Source: Methanocorpusculum sp. (lineage in GTDB: Archaea > Halobacteriota > Methanomicrobia > Methanomicrobiales > Methanocorpusculaceae). From it: 64,000 nucleotides of DNA. A program made the translations under genes and the position numbers. This document shows positions 27,510-36,053 of this stretch, piece after piece; positions within the stretch are counted from its first letter, which is position 1, and each line of letters starts with the position of its first letter. The DNA is taken from NCBI GenBank assembly GCA_017387505.1, contig JAFOFB010000001.1, positions 81,753-145,752 of the forward strand, read 5' to 3'. The notes beneath the pieces were generated by a model. That model did not search any database. It was not told the origin of the DNA and saw only the letters and a program-made list of their open reading frames with translations.

Positions 27510-28141
27510 GTCTTGAGTCCCTTCGCCCCAAAATCCAGTGGTTTTTAACCCCTACCGCACGGTTCTTTTCAAAGCTTCCAATTACGCCGAATATGTGGAG
27601 TGTTATCTCACTCTTCTGTGCGTTTGCTGCAGGAGTATTCTTTGCATTCGGATATCCGCTTGCCGGAGTTCTCTTCGTTGTCTTAAACGCCTGTCTGGAT
27701 GTTTTAGACGGAGCACTCGCCCGTTATATGGGCATTGCAAGTCCGGTTGGAGATTATCTGGACCATGTATTTGACCGCTATGCAGATACAGCGATTGTTA
27801 TCGGAATTCTTGTGTGGGGAGTTCAGGTCTGGAACTGTCCGGTTCCGGCATGGGTTATTGGAATGTTTGCCATCACCGGTGTTCTTCTTTCCTCATACAT
27901 GGGAACTCAGGCACAGGCTGTTGGTATGAAGAGAAACTATGGAGGAATCCTTGGACGTGCAGACCGTCTGATTCTCTTAACTGTGCTTGGTGTTGCTGAG
28001 TTTATCTTCCCGAACCCGATCTTCTTCGGTCTGACCTTCCTTGGATGGCTTCTGGTGATTTACGGTCTCTTTGGACACATCACCGCAATCCAGCGGTTTG
28101 TTCTGGGCATTAAGGAACTGAATGCCCAGAACAAAAAATAA
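27506..28141 (+). CDS. CDP-alcohol phosphatidyltransferase family enzyme
   Basis: 211-residue membrane enzyme that couples CDP-activated lipid to an alcohol head group. The active-site motif reads DGALARYMGIASPVGDYLDH followed by VFDRYAD, matching DGxxAR(x)8GxxxDxxxD. Five to six hydrophobic segments are visible. In archaea the family makes archaetidyl lipids, including archaetidylinositol phosphate; the head group here is not determinable. Overlaps the AK6 gene by 4 bp. Confidence 0.9.
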   Translation: MSLESLRPKIQWFLTPTARFFSKLPITPNMWSVISLFCAFAAGVFFAFGYPLAGVLFVVLNACLDVLDGALARYMGIASPVGDYLDHVFDRYADTAIVIGILVWGVQVWNCPVPAWVIGMFAITGVLLSSYMGTQAQAVGMKRNYGGILGRADRLILLTVLGVAEFIFPNPIFFGLTFLGWLLVIYGLFGHITAIQRFVLGIKELNAQNKK

Positions 28142-28171
28142 TTCTTTTTTAAAAAAAGGTTTTTTGAGAGT

Positions 28172-29506
28172 TTACTCTCTAAGCTGTACATCGATTGCAC
28201 GGGCTGCGTCTTTTGCGGTTCCCATTGCAAGGATAACAGTTGCTGCCCCGGTTGCAACATCTCCGCCTGCGTAAACTTTTGCAATGGAGGTCTGGCCGTT
28301 TTCATTTACAGTAACGCTTCCGTTTCTGTTTCTTGCAAGCTCCGGCATCATGCGGAGAAGAAGCGGGTTTGGACCCTGTCCGATTGCTTCGACAACGACG
28401 TCTGCTTCGACGATGAAGTTGCTTCCCTCAATCTCCCTGATGGAGCTTCTGCCGTCCTCTCTAGGCTCTCCGATTTCCATCTTGATTGCTTCAACACCGC
28501 AGACTGCGTTGTTCTCGCCAACGAATCTGACCGGGTTAGTTGCAGTCATGAAGTTGATTCCTTCTTCCTTTGCGTGGCGGACTTCATCAAGACGTGCCGG
28601 CATGTCTGCTTCGGTTCTGCGGTACATTAAGGTAACGTCTGAACCCATGCGTTTTGCAACACGTGCGGCATCCATTGCTACGTTTCCGCCTCCAATTACA
28701 ACAACCTTCTTTCCGCGCTTGACCGGAGTGTCAAAGATTGGGAAGTTGTTTGCACCCATTAAGTTTACACGGGTTAAGAACTCGTTTGCAGAGTAGATAC
28801 CAGGTAGGTTTTCGCCTTCGATTCCCATGAAGTATGGAAGACCTGCACCGGTTCCAAGGAAGACTGCATCATAGGAGAGAAGTTCTTCAACGGAGACGGA
28901 GCGTCCGACAACGTGGTTGGTCTTAATCTCAACACCGAGGCGTTTGACTGCATCAATTTCTGCCTGTACGATGTCTTTTGGAAGACGGAATGCAGGAATA
29001 CCGTACATTAAAACTCCTCCTGCTTCGTGGAGTGATTCAAAGACAGTGACTGCGTGTCCAAGGCGTGCAAGCTCTGCGGCTGCGGAAAGTCCTGCAGGTC
29101 CGGAACCAACGACCGCAACTTTCTTTCCTGATGGTTCTGCCGGGATAGGGCACTCGCGCTTTTCTTCGACGTCTGCAACGAAGCGCTCTAAGTGTCCGAT
29201 GGAAATCGGCTGTCCTTTCTTGCCTAAGATACAGACACCCTGACACTGGGTTTCCTGCGGACAGACACGGCCGCAGATTGCAGGAAGCATGTTGTCCTTC
29301 TTGATGATGGTAACAGCACCCTTGAAGTCTTCTTCTGCGATTGCTTTGACGAATGCCGGAATGTCAATTCCAACAGGACATCCTTCGACACACTTTGGTT
29401 TTTTGCACTGGATACAACGCTTTGCTTCTGCGACTGCCTCTTCTGCGGTGAATCCAAGATCAACTTCACTGAAGTCTCTGATTCTCTCTTCTGCTGTTCT
29501 ATCCAT
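28172..29506 (-). CDS. NfnB/GltD-like FAD-NAD(P) oxidoreductase (large subunit)
   Basis: 444 residues. N-terminal Fe-S binding segment (CIQCKKPKCVEGCPVGIDIP and ICGRVCPQETQC) is followed by the FAD site VAVVGSGPAGLSAAAELARLG and the NAD(P) site VVVIGGGNVAMDAARVAKRMG. These proteins are often annotated as glutamate synthase small chain. No glutamate synthase large subunit lies nearby. The adjacent partner at 29507-30361 instead indicates an NfnAB/SudAB-type complex linking ferredoxin, NADH and NADPH, possibly by electron bifurcation. Confidence 0.9.
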   Translation of the reverse strand: MDRTAEERIRDFSEVDLGFTAEEAVAEAKRCIQCKKPKCVEGCPVGIDIPAFVKAIAEEDFKGAVTIIKKDNMLPAICGRVCPQETQCQGVCILGKKGQPISIGHLERFVADVEEKRECPIPAEPSGKKVAVVGSGPAGLSAAAELARLGHAVTVFESLHEAGGVLMYGIPAFRLPKDIVQAEIDAVKRLGVEIKTNHVVGRSVSVEELLSYDAVFLGTGAGLPYFMGIEGENLPGIYSANEFLTRVNLMGANNFPIFDTPVKRGKKVVVIGGGNVAMDAARVAKRMGSDVTLMYRRTEADMPARLDEVRHAKEEGINFMTATNPVRFVGENNAVCGVEAIKMEIGEPREDGRSSIREIEGSNFIVEADVVVEAIGQGPNPLLLRMMPELARNRNGSVTVNENGQTSIAKVYAGGDVATGAATVILAMGTAKDAARAIDVQLRE

Positions 29507-30361
29507 TTAGTTCACCTTCCGGCATCTGCATTCGTGGTGTTCTTCGTGATATTCGAGGGACTGTTTCTCTTCGGCCATGTACATTCTCTGTCTTGCCATT
29601 AAGTCATCCCAGTCAACGATGTGTGCATCAAACTCAGGTCCGTCAACACATGCGAATTTCATTTCTCCGCCAACGGTTACACGGCAGGATCCGCACATTC
29701 CGGTTCCGTCGACCATAACCGGGTTTAAGGAGACGAAGGTCTTGATATTGTATGGGCGGGTAACTTCGCTTGTGACCTTCATCATCATTCCAGGGCCAAT
29801 GATCCAGACTTTGTCAATCTTTCTTCCACTCTCGCAGAGGTCCTTTAACGGTCCGCTTGCAAAGCCTTTGATTCCGTAAGAACCGTCATCAGTTGTGACG
29901 TAGAGTTCGTCACAGAGTTCCTTCATGTCGTCTTCGAAGATTAAGAGGTCCTTGGTTCTTGCGCCAATGATTCCAATGACGTAGTTTCCTGCTTTCTTTG
30001 CGGCTTCAGCAAGGATTGGAGTACATGCAACACCAACACCCCCTCCGACGATTACAACAGTTTCGTTTCCTTCTGAGATTTCGCTCGGGCATCCAAGCGG
30101 TCCTACAACATCACGAAGGACATCGCCTGCTTTTAAGGTTGAGAGGAGTTTGGTGGTGGTTCCAATTGCCATGAATGCGATTCTGATGTTGTCGCCTTCA
30201 GTTCCCGAGATGGTCAAAGGAACACGTTCGCCTGCCCCGTCCGGGTGGATAATACAGAACTGTCCGGCTTTTGCGTTTCTTGCAACCTGCGGTGCATGAA
30301 TCCACATCTCAAAGACTGCGTCAGAGAGAGCCTGTGCCTGAATTATAGTATATTCTTCCAT
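29507..30361 (-). CDS. NfnA/SudB-like FAD- and 2Fe-2S-binding subunit
   Basis: 284 residues of the sulfide/dihydroorotate dehydrogenase electron-transfer type. FAD-binding ERVPLTISGTEGDNIRI and the NAD-binding VIVGGGVGVACTPILAEAAKKAG precede a C-terminal cluster motif MCGSCRVTVGGEMKFACVDG. The stop directly abuts the next ATG at 29506, so the two subunits are co-translated. Together they would form a soluble NADH:ferredoxin:NADP+ oxidoreductase. Confidence 0.9.
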   Translation of the reverse strand: MEEYTIIQAQALSDAVFEMWIHAPQVARNAKAGQFCIIHPDGAGERVPLTISGTEGDNIRIAFMAIGTTTKLLSTLKAGDVLRDVVGPLGCPSEISEGNETVVIVGGGVGVACTPILAEAAKKAGNYVIGIIGARTKDLLIFEDDMKELCDELYVTTDDGSYGIKGFASGPLKDLCESGRKIDKVWIIGPGMMMKVTSEVTRPYNIKTFVSLNPVMVDGTGMCGSCRVTVGGEMKFACVDGPEFDAHIVDWDDLMARQRMYMAEEKQSLEYHEEHHECRCRKVN

Positions 30362-30490
30362 GGTCTGTTCCTTTGATATTTGCAGGGTATGTATTGGTCT
30401 TTAACTACCTTAATTGTAGCGGACACCATAGAGAAAGACACCCTGAAAAACCGTTTCCTTCATCTTACATCCCATCCAATATAATAGCTA

Positions 30491-30952
30491 ATGAACAACA
30501 GCTTTGAGCGGGAAATGGTGATGTGTATGAACCGGTTCTTTACCGAGAACCGCAAGCGCGGTTTTGCCTACCGCTTAAAGCAGTCCACTTTTAACACGCA
30601 GTACGTTGATATCATCGTTGACTCAAAAGAGCCAGGATACTATCTGGCGATTGAGTGTAAGTCACTCAAAGGAAAGAGGCTGTCCTTTTCGAGTAACTTC
30701 CACAAAGACAAAGACGGAGTTCACCAGATAGACAACATATCCGGATTCATCAGTTATACAGGGCGCAGAGGATTTCTCGCAGCAGAGTTTCGAGGAGGTC
30801 CAAAAAACGAAGCATACCTAATGCCCTGGGAGCTGGTCTTGGAATATTTTGATTCAGCGGCAAGCATCCCAATTGAAGCATTCCGTGAGTGTGTTGTTTT
30901 AGAGCGGATTACAGGAGGCTACAGACTTCCTGCGGGTTTGCCGGAAGAGTAA
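30491..30952 (+). CDS. Predicted PD-(D/E)XK nuclease, Hjc/RecU-like
   Basis: 153 residues. The core NTQYVDIIVDSKEPGY...YLAIECKSLKGKRL (about 33-60) has the D...E-x-K catalytic pattern; FREMV-type helix at the start and IDNISGFISYTGRRGFLAAEF follow. This resembles archaeal Holliday junction resolvases and RecU. No recombination gene is adjacent, so substrate is inferred from the fold only. Confidence 0.65.
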   Translation: MNNSFEREMVMCMNRFFTENRKRGFAYRLKQSTFNTQYVDIIVDSKEPGYYLAIECKSLKGKRLSFSSNFHKDKDGVHQIDNISGFISYTGRRGFLAAEFRGGPKNEAYLMPWELVLEYFDSAASIPIEAFRECVVLERITGGYRLPAGLPEE

Positions 30953-31253
30953 CTTTTTTTTTATATCTCATTTAATCACACATACAAAACCAAAATACAA
31001 AGAATGAAGCAGAAATAAATTCTGCCTCAATATATCTTATATTATGTTTTAATGAACATACTACAAGGAAAACCACAAAGAATTGAAAATCTAAGATAGA
31101 TTTCAACCCCATAAAAAATATGAAGTTATTCCATATAATACCAGCGATAAATCATAGATAAAAATGAATAGCAATTCAAATCTTATTTCATACAAAACCA
31201 AAATTGAAAAATCAATTACTATTTTAGAAACTTAAGAAACAAAGAAAAAGAGT
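30953..31253. other. AT-rich intergenic region between the nuclease gene and tRNA-Glu
   Basis: No gene supported. It begins with a T-tract (terminator-like) after the stop at 30952. It contains a 16-base direct repeat CATACAAAACCAAAAT at 30981-30996 and 31189-31204, and a small palindrome GCAGAAATAAATTCTGC near 31010. Otherwise nothing recognisable. Confidence 0.5.
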
Positions 31254-31325
31254 GCTGATATCGGGATTCGAACCCGAGTCGCTGGCGTGAAAGGCCAGCA
31301 TGATTGGCCTCTACACTATATCAGC
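31254..31325 (-). tRNA. tRNA-Glu (anticodon TTC)
   Basis: 72 bases. The acceptor GCTGATA pairs with TATCAGC. The anticodon stem CTGGC/GCCAG carries the loop CTTTCAC (anticodon TTC). The T-arm is CGGG/CCCG with TTCGAAT. CCA not encoded. The 290 bases upstream to the next gene contain no supported ORF; short Lys/Asn-rich frames there lack ribosome sites. Confidence 0.97.
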
Positions 31326-31611
31326 CTACATGCTTAGTTGTCTTACACAACTGCCAATAATAGTCTACCTTTGAACATAAAAACATTGCGTTTTAAAATA
31401 GCAAAAATAGCCCTAAAACATCCCGCACCACACCAAAACCATATCCAACCGCACAAACGCGGGAAAAAACAACGCGGAGGAAAAACAAGCAAGTTCGAAT
31501 CCCCATATCAGCATTACAAACTGACTGCACAAAAATCAACAGACAACAGAAAAAGAAACTAACAGAACAACAAAGGAAAAAATATTGATTGAGAGAATAA
31601 TTCTCTCTAAC

Positions 31612-32499
31612 TTAGATAAGCTTGGAGCGCTGAAGCTTTAAGAGGTCTTCAGTGGTGAGCTTACCCCCGCTCTTGAAAGCGTTGAAGATAGTCTCTGCTT
31701 CCTTGCGTGCGGACTTGTTCTCTTTCACGGTCTTGACCTTCTTCTGCTTGTTGCGGACACCAGTGATAACCTTATCGTAGTCACGGAGCTGCTTCTGGCA
31801 CTCGATGAACTTCTTGTGCTCTGCGTCTGCTGCTTCCTGTGCTTCGACAAACTGCTTGTGCTTTGCGTCTGCTCCCTCGCGTGACTTGTCTGCCTTTCTG
31901 TAGCACTCGACCATTAAGTCGTGGTGCTTCTGTGCAAGTTCAGCCTTCTCGGTAACTTCTGCGTGCATTGCAGATGCCTGCTTTCTGGATTCGCGTGCCT
32001 CAACTAAGCGGGTGCGAACCTCTTTGTTCTGCTCGTGCTCGACTTCCTGGTCCTTGAGTTCTGCCTTGAGCTGCTTGATCTTGTCAACAATCTCATTCTC
32101 CTTCTCTTTGGACATCTGTTCAGTCTGCTGCTTCTCCTCGAGCTGGTCAATCTGGCGCTTGATATCTTTTGCGGACGGCTTCTTCTCGTGTGGTGCTGCA
32201 GCAGCTGCTGCGGTTCCACCCTGCTCTCCGCGGAGTGCGTCGATTTCTTCAAAGAGGGCATTTGCCTTGTCGTTTAACTCGTTTCTCTTCTCTTTCAGTG
32301 CCTGAACATCGTGGTTAGACTGGTCACGGAGCTCTTTGTTCTTCTGAGCATCCTCGACGTACTGGCGGGTTGCGTTGTTTAACTCGTTTCTCTCGCGAGC
32401 AAACTGGCTTGCCTGTGCGTTTAACTCATTGCGTTTTGCCTTGTGTTCTTCAGACTGTTCAAGAAGTGTTTTTCTCTTTTCGACAAGATCTTCGGTCAA
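31612..32499 (-). CDS. Conserved archaeal coiled-coil protein
   Basis: 295 residues, almost entirely charged heptad sequence with repeated KRNELN modules (at about 22, 38 and 76), an Ala-rich break near 100, and a basic C-terminus (KSARKEAETIFNAFKSGGKLTTEDLLKLQ). The family is found across Euryarchaeota and has no settled function; a structural or filament role is inferred. Start is TTG with AGGTAAG upstream; a TATA-like TTGTATATAAG lies near 32563-32573 on the minus strand. Confidence 0.88.
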   Translation of the reverse strand: MTEDLVEKRKTLLEQSEEHKAKRNELNAQASQFARERNELNNATRQYVEDAQKNKELRDQSNHDVQALKEKRNELNDKANALFEEIDALRGEQGGTAAAAAAPHEKKPSAKDIKRQIDQLEEKQQTEQMSKEKENEIVDKIKQLKAELKDQEVEHEQNKEVRTRLVEARESRKQASAMHAEVTEKAELAQKHHDLMVECYRKADKSREGADAKHKQFVEAQEAADAEHKKFIECQKQLRDYDKVITGVRNKQKKVKTVKENKSARKEAETIFNAFKSGGKLTTEDLLKLQRSKLI

Positions 32500-32733
32500 C
32501 GTTCTTACCTTTCCTGAGTAGTCGTCTGATGATTTCCGATGAAATAGAATTACGGCGCGGTTATCTTATATACAAAATACTGAATAATGAAGGAAAAACA
32601 AGTTCAACTTTTCAATAAGTGTATTCAGACTCCCATACCGGTTTACCATCTCATCGGTTTTTGTCAAACCATCAGATGTACGACTTTCCTATAATTAAAG
32701 GCGGTATTAGAATTTAAATATATTGTAAAACAG

Positions 32734-32815
32734 CCCCGGAAACGGGGGGTGGTCGTATGCGAAGCTCTTCCACTTCTTCGCATACAAGGTGAACCAGGTG
32801 GTGTAGCCCCCTGTA
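32734..32815 (+). ncRNA. Candidate structured small RNA downstream of ftsZ
   Basis: A plus-strand TATA-like element (ATTTAAATATATTG, 32712-32725) precedes a GC-rich block in otherwise AT-rich DNA. Hairpin 1 is CCCCG(GAAA)CGGGG, a GNRA tetraloop (32734-32747). Hairpin 2 has a perfect 10-bp stem, GTATGCGAAG (32755-32764) with CTTCGCATAC (32776-32785). A CCCCC at 32107 is not involved; the local CCCCC at 32107+700 (32807-32811) can pair with the preceding G-run. The element could instead be an ftsZ 3'-UTR structure on the minus strand. Not recognisable as SRP, RNase P or C/D RNA. Confidence 0.5.
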
Positions 32816-32887
32816 ATATTGTATTGATGTGAATCCTGTATTATTGGTGTATGGACTGATGTAGTACGTCTGTGTAAGACTATGACC

Positions 32888-34045
32888 TTAGATAATCCAG
32901 TCAAAGTTACCGCCGCTGGTGCGGATCGGCTCCGGATTTGCATGAGAGGCTGGTGATGGGGCGGCGTAGGACTGCTGAACCTGCGGCTGAGATCTGCCGA
33001 TGACTCTTGGCTCGGAGCTTCCACCGATAATCTGAGGGCTGTGGATACCAGTCATGATTGCCATAACAGAGACCTTGCCTTCGAAGTCCTTTCTAACGCG
33101 CGCACCCCAGATGACATCTGCGTGCGGGTCAAGCTCATAGGTGAGCTGCTGTGCAATCTCTTCTGCATCGTGCAGAGTTAAGTCGTTTCCACCAGTGATG
33201 TGGATAAGACCGCCGGTTGCGCCTCTGAAGTCGATGTCAAGAAGCGGGTGTGCAAGACAATCACGGATGACAGACTCAGCTTTGTTCTGCTGCTTGGACT
33301 CTCCAATAAGCATAACTGCAAGACCACCCTTGCTCATGATTGCGCGGACATCTGCGTAGTCGATGTTGATTAAGGACGGCTCAGTGATAGTCTCAGAGAT
33401 ACCCTTAACAGTCTCTGCAATAATCTGATCCATGACAGAGAATGCCTGTCCAAGCGGGAGGTTTGGAACGAAGTTCTTGAGTCTGTTGTTGTCGAGAACG
33501 ATAACAGAGTCTGCAGCCTGGCGCATTGCCTCAAGACCATCCTCTGCTTTGAGCATTCTTGCTCTCTCAACCTGGAACGGATAGGAAACCATTGCGATAA
33601 CAATTGCCCCGTGCTCCTTTGCAATTTGTGCAACAACAGGTGCAGAACCAGTTCCAGTTCCACCACCCATACCGGCAGTGACGAATACAAGGTCAGCATC
33701 CTTTAAGAGCTCTTCTAAGGTCGGGCGTGCCATCTCTGCTGCACGGCGTCCTACATCCGGGAATCCTCCGGCACCAAGACCGCGGGTTAAGGATTTTCCG
33801 ATTAAGACACGCTTGTCTGCCTGAATCATGTCAAGGTGCTGCTTATCGGTGTTGATTGCGATAGTTTCAGCACCACCGACTTTCATGTTGTGGAGACGGT
33901 TGATAGTGTTGTTTCCTGCACCACCGCATCCAACGATGACAATTCTCGGCTGTCCGAGCATATCTTCATCGTCAACGATGGAGGTAGTCTGCATTCCTTT
34001 TTCGAGTTCAGCGTTTTTGAGCGCTTCGTTAATGATACTCTGCAT
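32888..34045 (-). CDS. ftsZ: Cell division GTPase FtsZ
   Basis: 385-residue tubulin homologue that assembles the division ring. GTP-binding segments [13 protein letters not shown] and the signature [13 protein letters not shown] are present, and [26 protein letters not shown] lies mid-protein. The C-terminal tail is Pro/Ser/Gln-rich and ends GGNFDWII, the likely membrane-anchor contact peptide. AGGGGTG precedes the ATG. It lies 17 bp downstream of a CdrS-like RHH gene, with which it should be co-transcribed and co-regulated. Confidence 0.97.
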   Translation of the reverse strand: MQSIINEALKNAELEKGMQTTSIVDDEDMLGQPRIVIVGCGGAGNNTINRLHNMKVGGAETIAINTDKQHLDMIQADKRVLIGKSLTRGLGAGGFPDVGRRAAEMARPTLEELLKDADLVFVTAGMGGGTGTGSAPVVAQIAKEHGAIVIAMVSYPFQVERARMLKAEDGLEAMRQAADSVIVLDNNRLKNFVPNLPLGQAFSVMDQIIAETVKGISETITEPSLINIDYADVRAIMSKGGLAVMLIGESKQQNKAESVIRDCLAHPLLDIDFRGATGGLIHITGGNDLTLHDAEEIAQQLTYELDPHADVIWGARVRKDFEGKVSVMAIMTGIHSPQIIGGSSEPRVIGRSQPQVQQSYAAPSPASHANPEPIRTSGGNFDWII

Positions 34046-34062
34046 TTTTTAACACCCCTGAA

Positions 34063-34254
34063 TTAACAGTTGATTCCAATGTCAAAGGTAGATATCGAAT
34101 CGCTGTCCCGTATAATCCGGTCACTCTTTTGTGAGAGGAAGTCGCGCACGGCATAGCGCACTGCTTCGGAAACTGAGGGGAACTCACCAATTTCTACCAG
34201 TCTCTCAAGCATTTCAACCTGCTGCGGGGGTAAACGGATTGTAATTCGGTCCAT
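34063..34254 (-). CDS. cdrS: Ribbon-helix-helix regulator upstream of ftsZ (CdrS-like)
   Basis: 63 residues with the RHH layout: beta strand MDRITIRLPPQQ, helix VEMLERLVEIGEFPS, helix VSEAVRYAVRDFLSQK. The ATG at 34254 has an ideal GGAG ribosome site six bases upstream; the longer frame to 34296 lacks one. In Halobacterium, CdrS is an RHH protein encoded upstream of ftsZ2 that controls division genes. Orthology here is inferred from fold, size and position. A phased repeat array lies directly upstream of its start. Confidence 0.88.
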   Translation of the reverse strand: MDRITIRLPPQQVEMLERLVEIGEFPSVSEAVRYAVRDFLSQKSDRIIRDSDSISTFDIGINC

Positions 34255-34266
34255 TTGTATCTCCAA

Positions 34267-34329
34267 TCTGACATTCGTCAGACATTTGTCTGACATTTAG
34301 CTGACGCACATAAGACGTTTGACTGACAT
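34267..34329. promoter_or_regulatory. 11-bp-phased repeat array upstream of cdrS-ftsZ (candidate RHH operator)
   Basis: GACAT occurs at 34270, 34281 and 34292, exactly 11 bp apart, in units TCTGACAT, GTCAGACAT and GTCTGACAT. Further CTGAC elements lie at 34301 and 34323. A minus-strand TATA-like CTTTATAATATACT lies at about 34361-34374, so the array covers the predicted start and leader. The one-helical-turn spacing suits cooperative RHH dimers, so autoregulation of the cdrS-ftsZ operon is inferred. Confidence 0.7.
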
Positions 34330-34470
34330 CCTGTTTTGGACAAAACATAATTGTACTTAGTATATTATAAAGCTATCGCACGTGGAAACCCCCCTACCCT
34401 ATAAAAATGACCACCCCAAATCCCGACTGAGAGACTATAAGACAGAAGAAGAACAATAATATATCAAGCA

Positions 34471-35460
34471 ATGCCGTCTGAATTTCCAAAAAAGGCAATC
34501 CATGGAGGTAAAATCCTGGAAATGAGAAGAAGGTTCAAAGGCTCGCTCCTTGATGTGAGCGCGAGCATGAACCCGTTTGTTCCTGAATTTACCTGCGCGT
34601 ATAATCACGATGATTTAGCTGTATATCCTGATGATTCATATGCAGAACTGAAGGAAAAAATTGCCAGAACATTTAACAGAAATGTTGATGAAATATGCGT
34701 TGGAAACGGCTCTGCGGAGATTATCCGCATTTTCTGCAAAGTAACAGACGGCAAAACATGCAGAATCGACATGCCGACATTCGGAGAATACAGTCTTTCA
34801 GCAAGGCTTGCAGGAAAAACTGTTATTCAGAATGCCAAAGCCGATATACGCTTTATCTGCAACCCGAACAACCCGACAGGAATACTCACCCCGCGCGATG
34901 ATATGTTAAATCTCGTACAGGAAGCAGAGGATACCTCATCCATGCTCTTTGTGGATGAAGCATTCATGGAGCTTGCAGAAAAGGATGAATCAATCTCAGA
35001 TGTCCGCTCAGAAAATCTGTTTGTGATGCGTTCCATTACGAAATGCTTCACAGTCCCGGGACTTCGATTCGGATTTGGATTTGGTGAGCCAAAGCTCATT
35101 GAAAAAATCGAGACAGCAAGAACCCCCTGGACCGTTAATGCATTTGCAGAAAAGTATGCAATTACTGCATTCGACCACTACGAAGAGCTCAAAGAATCTG
35201 CGGCAAAGATTACTGAAGAACGTAACTGGTATACAGCAGAGATTGAAAAACTCGGACTTTCCTGCTACCCGTCCCAGGTAAACTTCATCACAATCAGACT
35301 TGGGAAACCCGCATCCGAAGTATGGGCAAAGATGCTTGAGCATGGAATATCTGTTCGCGACTGCACATCATTCGAACTTCCAGAATGCATCAGAGTTTCA
35401 GTAGAAACCCGCGACAAAAACCGCCGTGTACTGGAGGCACTTTCCGAATGCTTGCATTAA
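34471..35460 (+). CDS. cobD: Threonine-phosphate decarboxylase-like PLP enzyme (CobD)
   Basis: 329-residue class I/II aminotransferase-fold enzyme. Starts KKAIHGGKILEMRRRFKGSLLDVSASMNPF, the CobD-type N-terminus, with FICNPNNPTGILTP and the PLP lysine in RSITKCFTVPGLRFGFGFG. CobD makes aminopropanol phosphate for the corrinoid nucleotide loop. The overlap with cobY favours CobD over HisC; a clear HisC is present at 25948. A TATA-like region precedes the gene. Confidence 0.85.
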   Translation: MPSEFPKKAIHGGKILEMRRRFKGSLLDVSASMNPFVPEFTCAYNHDDLAVYPDDSYAELKEKIARTFNRNVDEICVGNGSAEIIRIFCKVTDGKTCRIDMPTFGEYSLSARLAGKTVIQNAKADIRFICNPNNPTGILTPRDDMLNLVQEAEDTSSMLFVDEAFMELAEKDESISDVRSENLFVMRSITKCFTVPGLRFGFGFGEPKLIEKIETARTPWTVNAFAEKYAITAFDHYEELKESAAKITEERNWYTAEIEKLGLSCYPSQVNFITIRLGKPASEVWAKMLEHGISVRDCTSFELPECIRVSVETRDKNRRVLEALSECLH

Positions 35461-36047
35461 TTCTCGCAGGCGGAGAAGGTTCAAGACTTCGCCTTGGAGA
35501 AAAAGCACTGGTAACTGTAGCAGGACGCCCCATGCTTTCCCGTGTAATCGAAGCATTCGCACAGGCAGATGTTGAACCGGTTGTTGTTACATCACACAAG
35601 ACACCGTTTACAAGAAACTTCTGCAGAGCAAATGATATCGAGTTCATCGACACAGAAGGAGCAGGATATGTTGAAGATATGTGCGAAGCAGTGTCATTAT
35701 CAGGAGAAGACGGACCATTATTCACAGCTGCCGCAGACATTCCATACCTTACAGCAGACATCATAAACACCGTACGCGATGCATATTTTAGATCAGGAAA
35801 ACCAGCATGCTCAACCTGGATTCCAATATCCATCTGCGAAGAGTTTGGAATGCTTCCAAGATACAAAGAAATAATCAATGGAGTTTGTGCAACTCCTTGT
35901 GCTTTGAATATCCTAACAGGCTCTCTTGCAGGCGAAGTGCAGGACGAACTGGCAGTTCTCCTAAATGAACCGGGACTGGCATTTAATGTAAACACAAGAG
36001 AAGAACTTGCAGCAGCAGAAAAGATGTTCGAAGCTCTTGGAAAATAA
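35448..36047 (+). CDS. cobY: Adenosylcobinamide-phosphate guanylyltransferase
   Basis: 199 residues, archaeal-type GTP:adenosylcobinamide-phosphate guanylyltransferase, which activates cobinamide for nucleotide-loop attachment. The nucleotidyltransferase start LALILAGGEGSRLRLGEKALVTV and FTAAADIPYLTADI are characteristic. The ATG at 35448 overlaps the cobD stop by 13 bp, so the two salvage/assembly steps are coupled. The longer frame to 35385 is within cobD. Confidence 0.92.
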   Translation: MLALILAGGEGSRLRLGEKALVTVAGRPMLSRVIEAFAQADVEPVVVTSHKTPFTRNFCRANDIEFIDTEGAGYVEDMCEAVSLSGEDGPLFTAAADIPYLTADIINTVRDAYFRSGKPACSTWIPISICEEFGMLPRYKEIINGVCATPCALNILTGSLAGEVQDELAVLLNEPGLAFNVNTREELAAAEKMFEALGK

Positions 36048-36053
36048 AAAAAA

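Noticed and set aside
30981..31204. 16-base direct repeat CATACAAAACCAAAAT as a mobile-element scar
   Set aside because: It is in very AT-rich sequence where such repeats arise by chance, with no insertion between related flanks.
31338..31562. 74-residue plus-strand ORF
   Set aside because: Lys/Asn/His-rich AT-rich sequence with no ribosome site or TATA element; not coding-like.
32734..32815. SRP RNA or RNase P RNA
   Set aside because: Too short, and the conserved helix-8 GNAR/GGAA or P4 sequences of those RNAs are not present.
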